Positions 6,309 through 12,291 of a stretch of 12,479 nucleotides of DNA are shown in pieces. The stretch's first letter is position 1, and each line of letters starts with the position of its first letter. Under the pieces are notes generated by a model, which was given only the letters and a program-made list of their open reading frames with translations, made no database searches and had not been told where the DNA came from. A program made the translations under genes and the position numbers. Source of the stretch: Zipacnadum sp036504235 (GTDB lineage Bacteria > Armatimonadota > Zipacnadia > Zipacnadales > Zipacnadaceae); assembly GCA_036504235.1 (NCBI GenBank), contig DASXVN010000058.1:1-12479 (forward strand). The letters are read 5' to 3'.

Positions 6309-8393
6309 ATGCCTCTGAAAATCCTCAAAACCATCGCGCGGCAAAGTGACCTGATGATGGCCGTGGGCATCGTCGGGTTGATCGGTATGATGCTGGTGCC
6401 GTTGCCCCCGTTGGTGCTGGACGTGCTCATCACCATCAATCTGGCGCTGGCGCTGTGTATTCTGCTGGTCTGCATGTACACTACCGAGCCGATGGATTTC
6501 TCCGTCTTTCCCTCGCTGCTGTTGGTCACCACCTTGTACCGGCTGGCCCTGAGCATCTCCGCGACTCGGTTGATCCTGCTGCACGGCAATGGCGGGCGTG
6601 TGATTGAGGCCTTCGGCAAGTTTGTGGTCGGAGGCGATTTGGTGGTCGGGTTGATTATCTTCCTGATTCTGGTGGCGATTCAGTTTATCGTCATCACCAA
6701 CGGCGCCGGGCGCGTGGCCGAGGTGGCCGCGCGCTTTACCCTGGACGAGATGCCGGGCAAGCAGATGGCGGTGGACGCGGACCTCAACGCCGGGCTGATC
6801 AACGAGTCGCAGGCGCGCCAGCGGCGGCGGCACATCGAGAAAGAAGCGGACTTTTACGGGTCCATGGATGGGGCCACCAAGTTCGTGCGCGGCGACGCCA
6901 TCGCCGGGCTGATTATCGTGGGCATCAACCTGATCGGCGGGCTGATCATCGGCGTGCTGCGCCTGCATCTGCCGATTGGGGAGGCGGTTTCGCGGTATTG
7001 CCTCCTGACGGTGGGCGATGGGCTGGTCAGTCAGCTTCCCGCGCTGCTCATTTCTACCGCCACCGGTCTGCTGGTGACCCGCAACGCCTCGGAGGGCAAT
7101 CTGGGCAGCGAAGTATCCGACCAGCTTTTGACCCATCCCCGGGCGGTGCTGATCGCTGCCGGCATCTTGCTGATTATGGGGATGGTGCCGGGGTTGCCCA
7201 AGGTGAGTTTCTTCCTGATCGGCGGGATCGCCGGGCTGGTCGGGTACTACTTCCTGCGGCAGCCCGCTCCGGCGGCCGAGGCGGTGGCAACGACGTCTGC
7301 GCCGACGCTGGGCGCAGCTTCCTCCGGCGGGGCGGAGAGTATGGAGGACCTCACGCGGGTGGACCGGCTGCGGATTGAGCTGGGCTACGAGCTGCTCAGC
7401 CTAACCGAGCCGGCGCGGGGGGGCGATCTGCCGCAGCGGATCAAGGGCGTGCGGCGCCAGGCGGCCGAGCGCTGGGGGCTGCTGCTGCCCGCGGTGCGGC
7501 TGTGCGACAACTTGCAGCTCGCCCCGACGCAGTATGTCATTCGCCTGCGCGGGGTGGAGGCCGGTAGGGGAGAGGTGCACGCGCACCGGCAGATGGCGAT
7601 CAAGCCCAGGCCGGACGCGCCGGCGCTGGAGGGGCTGCCGGGGCGGGACCCGGTCTTTGGCCTGGACGCGTACTGGATTGAGTCCAGCCTGCGGCCGATT
7701 GCTGAGGCGCGGGGCTATACCGTCGTGGAGGCCTCCACCGTGATCGCCACGCATCTGGCGGAGCTGATCACGCAGCGCACCGGCGACCTGCTGAGCCGCC
7801 AGGATGTACATGAGATGATCGAGAAGCTGCGCCAGTCGGAGCCGGCGGTGGTCAAAGATCTGGTGCCGGACCTGGCCTCGGTCGGCGAGGTGCAGCAGGT
7901 GCTGCGGGCGCTGCTGGCCGAGCGGGTGCCGGTGCGGGACCTGGCGGCGATCCTGGAGGCGCTGGCCGACGCCCTGCGGGTGACGCAGAAGCTGGACGAG
8001 GCCGTGGAACTGGTGCGCATCTCCCTGGGCGCGACGATTTGCCAGCCGTACTGCGACGAGCAGCATACGCTGCAGGTGGTGACGCTGGATCCCTCGCTGG
8101 AGGAGGAACTGCGCCAGTGGTCCGGGGAGAGCGGGGGCCGGACGGTCGCGGCGCTCCCGCCGCGGCGAGCGGAGGAGCTGCTCCGGCGGGTTGAGGAGGG
8201 CATTCAGCACCTGGTGGCGCGCGGGCGCGAGCCGGTGCTGCTGGTCTCGCCGCCGCTGCGCCGGGCGGTGAAAGCGCTGGTGGGCCAGCGGCTGCCGGCC
8301 GTGGCGGTGCTGTCGCACGCCGAGATTCCGCCCGGGGTGCAGGTGCAGAGCGCGGAGACGGTGGACCTGACGGTGCCGGAGATGGTGGCGTAG
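6309..8393 (+). CDS. flhA: Flagellar export-gate protein FlhA
   Basis: FlhA is the large membrane subunit of the flagellar type III export gate; its cytosolic domain forms a nine-member ring that receives substrates and chaperones. From this start it has 694 residues, the family's usual size. The N-terminal half has about eight membrane segments (roughly 17-35, 38-59, 67-90, 110-130, 200-222, 235-258, 278-297 and 300-317). The FHIPEP signature region lies between segments 4 and 5 (about 130-200), including VAARFTLDEMPGKQMAVDAD. A Pro/Ala/Ser-rich linker leads into the cytosolic domain from about 350. An in-frame start at 6252 would add 19 residues encoded by repeat DNA. The ATG at 6309 gives the normal N-terminus MPLKILKTIARQSDL and is preferred, although no Shine-Dalgarno is visible. 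flhB, fliP, fliQ and fliR are not in the window. Confidence 0.96.
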   Translation: MPLKILKTIARQSDLMMAVGIVGLIGMMLVPLPPLVLDVLITINLALALCILLVCMYTTEPMDFSVFPSLLLVTTLYRLALSISATRLILLHGNGGRVIEAFGKFVVGGDLVVGLIIFLILVAIQFIVITNGAGRVAEVAARFTLDEMPGKQMAVDADLNAGLINESQARQRRRHIEKEADFYGSMDGATKFVRGDAIAGLIIVGINLIGGLIIGVLRLHLPIGEAVSRYCLLTVGDGLVSQLPALLISTATGLLVTRNASEGNLGSEVSDQLLTHPRAVLIAAGILLIMGMVPGLPKVSFFLIGGIAGLVGYYFLRQPAPAAEAVATTSAPTLGAASSGGAESMEDLTRVDRLRIELGYELLSLTEPARGGDLPQRIKGVRRQAAERWGLLLPAVRLCDNLQLAPTQYVIRLRGVEAGRGEVHAHRQMAIKPRPDAPALEGLPGRDPVFGLDAYWIESSLRPIAEARGYTVVEASTVIATHLAELITQRTGDLLSRQDVHEMIEKLRQSEPAVVKDLVPDLASVGEVQQVLRALLAERVPVRDLAAILEALADALRVTQKLDEAVELVRISLGATICQPYCDEQHTLQVVTLDPSLEEELRQWSGESGGRTVAALPPRRAEELLRRVEEGIQHLVARGREPVLLVSPPLRRAVKALVGQRLPAVAVLSHAEIPPGVQVQSAETVDLTVPEMVA

Positions 8394-8478
8394 ACGGAGG
8401 GGAATAAAGGCGATTGGACATAATCTTAGTTATATGAAGGTGGCGGGAGGCGGCAGTTCTTACCTCACCCCCCCCTGC

Positions 8479-8512
8479 CCCCCTCTCCCGCGGCAGACCT
8501 TGGGAGAGGGGG
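8479..8512. repeat. CCCCTCTCCC-type palindrome, copy 1
   Basis: CCCCCTCTCCC (8479-8489) pairs with GGGAGAGGGGG (8502-8512). It is preceded by TACCTCACCC and followed by AGTAACGGCGAAGGCAACG. Variants recur at 10464-10498, 10538-10559 and 12247-12282, and in shortened form inside the end of csrA (10379-10400). It lies in the flhA-to-regulator spacer (8394-8910). The bases before it (8394-8450) include a small AT-richer patch, ATAATCTTAGTTATATG, whose role I could not determine. Confidence 0.75.
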
Positions 8513-8543
8513 GAGTAACGGCGAAGGCAACGACGGGAGTCGC

Positions 8544-8664
8544 TTCTGCGTAGGGGCGCGTTTGGCGGCGTCTGCGCCGACACACACGCCCGTTCGCTGC
8601 CTGTCAGTTAGCGAGCGGGCGTGTGTTGTTTCGCTTCGCTCCACAAACGCGCCCCTAAGCAGAA
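8544..8664. repeat. Nested inverted-repeat element (121 bp)
   Basis: The outer arms 8544-8563 and 8645-8664 are complementary at 19 of 20 positions (TTCTGCGTAGGGGCGCGTTT on the left). Inside, 8582-8598 and 8610-8626 pair at 16 of 17 positions (ACACACGCCCGTTCGCT on the left). The transcript could fold into a long interrupted hairpin. There is no open frame with a recognisable product, and no target duplication was spotted at the edges. An ACGGCAACGG linker follows. It could be a small non-autonomous mobile element or a structural repeat. Confidence 0.7.
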
Positions 8665-8732
8665 ACGGCAACGGACTTACCCTCCTCCCTCCGCCTTCCC
8701 AAAGTATGTCAAAAGATTGTCGCAAGAGACGC

Positions 8733-8759
8733 TAAAGTTTTACGAGGCCGCGCCGATAT
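8733..8759 (+). promoter_or_regulatory. Sigma28 (FliA)-type promoter upstream of the regulator gene
   Basis: TAAAGTTT (8733-8740), an 11-base spacer and GCCGATAT (8752-8759) match the enterobacterial FliA consensus TAAAGTTT-N11-GCCGATAA at 15 of 16 positions with exact spacing. Transcription would start near 8766 and give a leader of about 145 bases before the regulator's start. The leader contains no recognised gene. This would place the activator, and probably csrA after it, in the late flagellar class. Confidence 0.82.
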
Positions 8760-8910
8760 AGGTGTGGGGAAATACCGCGTCGCGGGTTGCATCGGGGCCG
8801 CTCGAGGCGCGCAGTTGTGACGAGACAGGCACATTCGGCCGGTCTCGGAGTCTCACCGCCACTAGTTGGACCGACGCCCTACAGGCCCCGAGCCTTGGGG
8901 GGGATCTGTT

Positions 8911-10095
8911 TTGGCCACTGCAGCGCTCGCGTCCGATATCCTCGTCGTAGATGATGAAACCTCCTCGCGTGACGCCATTGCCCGGGCTTTGCAGGGGCAG
9001 GGGCACAGTTGCACGACCGCCGACACCGGGGCCGAGGCCTTCAGTCTGGCCCGCAATCACCCTTATGACCTGATGCTCATGAACTGGCGGCTGCCGGATA
9101 CCGACGGGGGGCGGCTGATGGGGGCCTTGCGCGAGCAGGGGCTGCAGACGCCCACGATCGTTCTCTCCGCGCAGCCCTCCCTGGCCACGGCGCTGGACGC
9201 GCTGTGCTGCGAGGCCAGCGACTACCTGCCCAAGCCGGTGAAGTCGGAGCTGTTGCTCGAGCGGGTGCGCCGGGTGCTGGAGGACCGCACTCAGGGTATC
9301 GAGTACCTGTGGCAAAACCTGGAGAGGACCTACAAATTCCGGCACGTGCTCAGCCATAGCCCCCGCACGCGGCGGACGTACCTGACGGCAGCGCGCGTCG
9401 CCCGGAGCCGCGCGCCGGTGATGATCGGCGGGGAGAGCGGCACCGGTAAGGAGTTCCTGGCCCGCGCCGTCCACTTCCTCAGCGACCGGGCCAAGGAGCC
9501 GCTGGTGGTGCTCAACTGCGGTGCCTTTCCGCACGATTTGCTGGAAAGCGAGCTGTTTGGGCACGAGAAGGGCGCCTATACCTCAGCCGGGAGCGCCAAG
9601 CCGGGGCTGGTGGAACTGGCCCACGGCGGGACGCTGTTCCTCGATGAAATCGGCGACATGAGCCTGCCCATGCAGGTCAAGCTGCTGCGCTTTCTCCAGG
9701 ACGGGAGCTTCCGGCGGCTGGGGGGCTCGGAGGAGCGGCGGGTGGATGTGCGGCTGATCGCGGCCACCAATCAGGACCTGGCGCTGGCGATCAAAGAGCG
9801 GCGGTTCCGGGATGATTTGTACTGGCGGCTCAATGTGATCCCGCTGTACTTGCCGCCGCTGCGGGAGAGGCCGGAGGACATCGGGCCGTTCTCGCGGCAC
9901 TTCCTGGCCCAGTTCGCCCAGGACCTGGACCGGCTGGACCTGACCGTGGACGCGGAGGCCCTGGTGCGCTTGCGGCAGTACAACTGGCCGGGCAATATCC
10001 GGCAGTTGCACAACGTGCTGATGCGGGCGGCGCTGCTGGCGCCGGGCAGCACTCTGGGCGCCCAGCATGTGGTGTTCGACGACCTGGGCGAGTAG
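8911..10095 (+). CDS. NtrC/FlgR-like sigma54 activator without DNA-binding domain, with pseudo-receiver
   Basis: This protein has a receiver domain (about residues 8-125) and an AAA+ sigma54-interaction domain (about 150-390), and then stops. The C-terminal Fis-type helix-turn-helix of NtrC proteins is missing, as in FlgR of Helicobacter and Campylobacter. The receiver has acidic pocket residues D14-D15, Ser86 and Lys108, but the phospho-acceptor position is Asn58 (LMLMNWRLP; codon AAC at 9082-9084), so normal phosphorylation is not expected. The AAA+ domain has Walker A GESGTGK (174-180), Walker B LFLDE (D245-E246) and the RFRDDLYWRLNVI arginine-finger region. The sigma54-contact loop reads GAYTSA (221-226) instead of GAFTGA. 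No ATG fits. TTG 8911 is preferred because a G-rich GGGGGGATC-like site lies just upstream; TTG 8866 would add 15 residues and has no ribosome site. It is probably cotranscribed with csrA. Confidence 0.9.
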   Translation: MATAALASDILVVDDETSSRDAIARALQGQGHSCTTADTGAEAFSLARNHPYDLMLMNWRLPDTDGGRLMGALREQGLQTPTIVLSAQPSLATALDALCCEASDYLPKPVKSELLLERVRRVLEDRTQGIEYLWQNLERTYKFRHVLSHSPRTRRTYLTAARVARSRAPVMIGGESGTGKEFLARAVHFLSDRAKEPLVVLNCGAFPHDLLESELFGHEKGAYTSAGSAKPGLVELAHGGTLFLDEIGDMSLPMQVKLLRFLQDGSFRRLGGSEERRVDVRLIAATNQDLALAIKERRFRDDLYWRLNVIPLYLPPLRERPEDIGPFSRHFLAQFAQDLDRLDLTVDAEALVRLRQYNWPGNIRQLHNVLMRAALLAPGSTLGAQHVVFDDLGE

Positions 10096-10098
10096 CGG

Positions 10099-10120
10099 CG
10101 TCACTCACGGAGGAGTGGCG
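10099..10120 (+). promoter_or_regulatory. Predicted CsrA-binding hairpin 1 in csrA leader
   Basis: CACTC (10102-10106) and GAGTG (10113-10117) form a 5-bp stem, extended by a T-G wobble and two G-C pairs to 8 bp. The hexaloop is ACGGAG. The core CACGGAGG fits the CsrA-site consensus CANGGANG, with GGA in the loop. It starts 4 bases after the regulator's stop codon and its GGA lies 24 bases before that of the next hairpin, within the range a CsrA dimer can bridge. Confidence 0.75.
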
Positions 10121-10125
10121 GGATC

Positions 10126-10141
10126 CATCCAAGGAGGGATG
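10126..10141 (+). promoter_or_regulatory. Predicted CsrA-binding hairpin 2 over the csrA ribosome site
   Basis: CATCC (10126-10130) pairs with GGATG (10137-10141) around hexaloop AAGGAG (10131-10136), core CAAGGAGG. The csrA Shine-Dalgarno AGGAGG (10132-10137) is in the loop and the first closing base, 8 bases before GTG 10146. Bound CsrA would block ribosome entry, which points to autoregulation. Confidence 0.78.
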
Positions 10142-10145
10142 CGTG

Positions 10146-10406
10146 GTGCTGGTCTTTGCGCGGCAAGTGGAGCAGGAGATCGTGATCAACGGCGAGATTC
10201 GGGTGCGGGTGCTGGAGGTGAGCGGCGGGACGGTGAAGCTGGGGATCATCGCGCCCCGGCATATCCCCGTGCACCGCGGGGAGATCTACGAGCAGATCAT
10301 CGAGCACAATCTGGCCGCCGCCCGGACCGCGCAGGGGTTTCCGGGGAAGGGGCTGGAGGCAGCGGCCCTACCCCCCCGCCCCCTCCCTGAAGGGAGGGGG
10401 AGTTAA
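10146..10406 (+). CDS. csrA: Carbon storage/translational regulator CsrA with repeat-derived tail
   Basis: CsrA is a small dimeric RNA-binding protein that usually represses translation by covering GGA motifs at ribosome sites. The first 60 or so residues are a clear match: MLVFARQ (family MLVLTRK), EIVINGEIRVRVLEV, VKLGIIAPRHIPVHR and EIYEQI. The RNA-contact Arg of the VHR motif is kept, while the residue after it is Gly instead of the common Glu. GTG 10146 gives the correct MLV start with 8-base spacing from AGGAGG; GTG 10143 would add one Val and is too close to it. The 86-residue length exceeds the usual 60-75. The last 15-20 residues (about EAAALPPRPLPEGRGS) are encoded by a CCCCCTCCC/GGGAGGGGG palindrome of the intergenic repeat family, and the stop codon is in the repeat. 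fliW, its protein antagonist in many bacteria, is not in the window. Confidence 0.93.
   Translation: MLVFARQVEQEIVINGEIRVRVLEVSGGTVKLGIIAPRHIPVHRGEIYEQIIEHNLAAARTAQGFPGKGLEAAALPPRPLPEGRGS
10379..10400. repeat. Palindromic repeat overlapping the 3' end of csrA
   Basis: CCCCCTCCC (10379-10387) pairs with GGGAGGGGG (10392-10400) around a TGAA loop, followed by AGTTAAGGCGG, close to the AGTAACGGC that follows the other palindromes. It encodes the Pro/Arg/Gly-rich end of CsrA and supplies the TAA stop. Confidence 0.75.
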
Positions 10407-10463
10407 GGCGGAGGTTGGGGGCGAGAGGCGGAGGCGGGAGATCAGTATTACCTCACCCTCCGG

Positions 10464-10498
10464 CCCCCTCTCCCGCGCCTGCGGCTTGGGAGAGGGGG
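10464..10498. repeat. CCCCTCTCCC-type palindrome, copy 2
   Basis: CCCCCTCTCCC (10464-10474) pairs with GGGAGAGGGGG (10488-10498). It is preceded by TTACCTCACCC and followed by AGTAACGGCAACGG, the same frame as copy 1 at 8479. The loop sequence differs, so the arms and flanks are conserved more than the loop. Confidence 0.78.
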
Positions 10499-10537
10499 AG
10501 TAACGGCAACGGCTTGGGCCTTGCTACCTGGTGCCCC

Positions 10538-10559
10538 CTCTCCCCCCTTTGCGGGAGAG
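10538..10559. repeat. Degenerate CTCTCCC palindrome
   Basis: CTCTCCC (10538-10544) pairs with GGGAGAG (10553-10559), followed by AGATAACGGC. It appears to be a decayed member of the same family. Between it and the proposed flagellin promoter (10560-10622) I see no gene or site. Confidence 0.55.
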
Positions 10560-10622
10560 AGATAACGGCTCTCATTGAGGCTCTTCTCCCCCTCTTTTCC
10601 ACTGGATCGTTAGCCCCAGCCC

Positions 10623-10650
10623 TCAACCTGCGGCCTCCTCGTGCCGATAG
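10623..10650 (+). promoter_or_regulatory. Possible sigma28 promoter for flagellin
   Basis: GCCGATAG (10643-10650) matches 7 of 8 bases of the FliA -10 element. TCAA (10623-10626) lies 16 bases upstream, against an ideal TAAA at 15. It is weaker than the promoter at 8733 but well placed: it would give a flagellin leader of about 170 bases that includes both CsrA hairpins and one unstructured CAAGGAGG (10690-10697). It is not proven; readthrough from csrA is the alternative. Confidence 0.45.
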
Positions 10651-10779
10651 CGGGAGAGGACCGTTTCCGGATCATCACTGCCGGCAGGACAAGGAGGGGA
10701 AGGTTCCGGCGGCCGCGGACGGGACTGGCCGCTCTACAACTGAATAGACGGACGCCCCGGCGCAGAACCACAGAACTAA

Positions 10780-10795
10780 GCGGCAAGGACGCCGC
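10780..10795 (+). promoter_or_regulatory. Predicted CsrA-binding hairpin 1 in flagellin leader
   Basis: GCGGC (10780-10784) pairs with GCCGC (10791-10795) around hexaloop AAGGAC (10785-10790), core CAAGGACG. It fits the consensus CANGGANG with GGA in the loop. It lies about 35 bases before the flagellin ATG, and its GGA is 28 bases from that of the next hairpin. The arrangement recalls the two-site leader of hag in Bacillus subtilis. Confidence 0.78.
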
Positions 10796-10807
10796 CAGGT
10801 CAGATCA

Positions 10808-10823
10808 TCTTCAAGGAGGAAGA
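10808..10823 (+). promoter_or_regulatory. Predicted CsrA-binding hairpin 2 over the flagellin ribosome site
   Basis: TCTTC (10808-10812) pairs with GAAGA (10819-10823) around hexaloop AAGGAG (10813-10818), core CAAGGAGG. The flagellin Shine-Dalgarno AGGAGG (10814-10819) is in the loop and first closing base, 11 bases before ATG 10831. Binding here would directly block flagellin translation. Confidence 0.8.
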
Positions 10824-10830
10824 GCCACAA

Positions 10831-12216
10831 ATGTCTATCACGAGAATCAACAGCAATGTCGCCTCCCTGGTGGGGCAGTACAATCTGAATAACAACTCGG
10901 CGCGGCAGAGCCAGTCCATCGAGCGGCTGAGTTCCGGTCTGCGCATCAACAGCGGCGCCGACGATCCCGCCGGTCTGGTGATCGCCGAGCTGCTCAAGGC
11001 GCAGATCGGCGGCGTGCAGACCGCGCAGCAGAACGCCCAGCAGGGCGTCAACCTGGTGAAGACCGCCGAGGGCGCGCTTAACGAGGTCTCCAACCTGCTG
11101 CAGCAGATGCGCAACAACGCGGTGAGCGCCGCCTCTGACAGCACCAACAACAGCCAGAGCCGCTCGGCCCTGCAGCGGCAGGTTACCTCGGCCCTGACCA
11201 CCATCAACCAGATCGCGACCACGACCAAGTACGCGGGGCGCAACCTGCTGGACGGCTCGGCGGGCGTGGCGGCGCAGAGCCTGGACGTGTCCAAGGTCTC
11301 CAACGCTAGCCTGGGCGCCACGGCGGTCAACGGCGTGGCCACCGTCAATATCACCACGGCCGCGACGCGGGCAGCCGTGACCACCGCGACCAACTACGCC
11401 ACCACCGGCACCGTGCTGGCCAACGCGGGCAGCATTACGCTCAACGGCAGGGCGGTCGGGGCCTTCACCACCGCCAACACGGTGAGCGACGTGATGACGG
11501 CCATCAACGGCATGACGAATCAGACCGGCGTGGCCGCCACCTTCGCGGCCGGCAAGCTGGTTCTGACACAGACCAACTACGGTTCCAACAACCTGGTGCA
11601 GTACGGAGAGACCGCTGACCTGTTCAACGGGGCCGCGGCCGCGAACCAGGCCGGAGTGGACGCCGTGGCGACGGTAACCTGGTCCGACGCCACGACCACG
11701 ACCTTCAACCAGGGCAAGGGCCTGATCCTGCAGGACGCCAACGGCCAGAGCATCACCAGCGTCGCCGGAGCCGCGGGCAACGCCGGCCTGAACGTGACCA
11801 AGGGCGCCCTGTCCTTCCAGATCGGAGTCAACGCCGGCGACACCGCGACCATGGCGATGAACAGCGTCAAGACCACGGACCTGGGGATCAGCGCCTCGCT
11901 GTCCGGCGTGGATATCTCCACGGTCGCCGGGGCCAACGTGGCTATCGGCGTCATTGACGAGGCGATCAACCAGATCAGCACCCAGCGCGGCAACATGGGC
12001 GCGTTCATCACTAACCAGCTCCAGTCGCAGGGGCGGTCCCTGGCGGTAGCGCAGCAGAACCTCACCGCCTCGGAGAGCGACATCCGCAATACCGACTACG
12101 GGGCGGAGATGTCCAACTTCACCACCTCGCAGATTCTGACGCAGTCGGCGACGTCGTTCCTGTCGCAGGCCAACTCGATGCCGCAGATGGTGATGCAGCT
12201 CATCAAGGGCGGTTAG
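10831..12216 (+). CDS. fliC: Flagellin
   Basis: This is the filament subunit, secreted through the flagellar type III pathway. The 461 residues show the conserved ends that form the D0/D1 helices. The N-terminus has SITRINSNVASLVGQYNL and a later IERLSSGLRINSGADDPAGL (about 30-49). The C-terminus has INQISTQRGNMGAFITNQL, the ASESDIRNTDYGAEM segment and a terminal SMPQMVMQLIKGG. The variable middle (about 165-355) is Thr/Ala/Asn-rich with no Cys. It includes a segment like the flagellin hook IN motif at about 198-258 (SITLNGRAVGAF, then VSDVMTAING, then AGKLVLTQ). Base use in the middle matches the rest of the gene, giving no sign of recent transfer. It has a strong AGGAGG placed in a CsrA-type hairpin. 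Neither fliD nor fliS follows in the visible sequence. Confidence 0.97.
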   Translation: MSITRINSNVASLVGQYNLNNNSARQSQSIERLSSGLRINSGADDPAGLVIAELLKAQIGGVQTAQQNAQQGVNLVKTAEGALNEVSNLLQQMRNNAVSAASDSTNNSQSRSALQRQVTSALTTINQIATTTKYAGRNLLDGSAGVAAQSLDVSKVSNASLGATAVNGVATVNITTAATRAAVTTATNYATTGTVLANAGSITLNGRAVGAFTTANTVSDVMTAINGMTNQTGVAATFAAGKLVLTQTNYGSNNLVQYGETADLFNGAAAANQAGVDAVATVTWSDATTTTFNQGKGLILQDANGQSITSVAGAAGNAGLNVTKGALSFQIGVNAGDTATMAMNSVKTTDLGISASLSGVDISTVAGANVAIGVIDEAINQISTQRGNMGAFITNQLQSQGRSLAVAQQNLTASESDIRNTDYGAEMSNFTTSQILTQSATSFLSQANSMPQMVMQLIKGG

Positions 12217-12246
12217 GCCGCACCTTGGTGAGGTAAGAAAGCACCT

Positions 12247-12282
12247 CTCCCCCCTCTCCTCGGCGCTGAGGAGAGGGGGGAG
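12247..12282. terminator. 15-bp hairpin downstream of flagellin, possible terminator and repeat family member
   Basis: CTCCCCCCTCTCCTC (12247-12261) pairs perfectly with 12268-12282 around loop GGCGCT, 30 bases after the flagellin stop. It could end the flagellin transcript or protect its 3' end. It lacks a T-run and belongs to the CCCCTCTCCC palindrome family, so the terminator role is inferred from position only. Confidence 0.5.
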
Positions 12283-12291
12283 CTTGAGATT

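Noticed and set aside
8465..8725. Minus-strand open frame (86 codons) over the nested repeat
   Set aside because: Its sequence is the translation of the palindrome and inverted-repeat element; no domain, poor start context.
8762..8950. Small plus-strand frame just after the sigma28 promoter
   Set aside because: GTG start without a ribosome site, no recognisable product, and it overlaps the start of the regulator gene.
10415..10747. Plus-strand frame of 110 codons between csrA and flagellin
   Set aside because: Built from Pro/Gly-rich translations of the palindromes and linkers; overlaps the proposed flagellin promoter.
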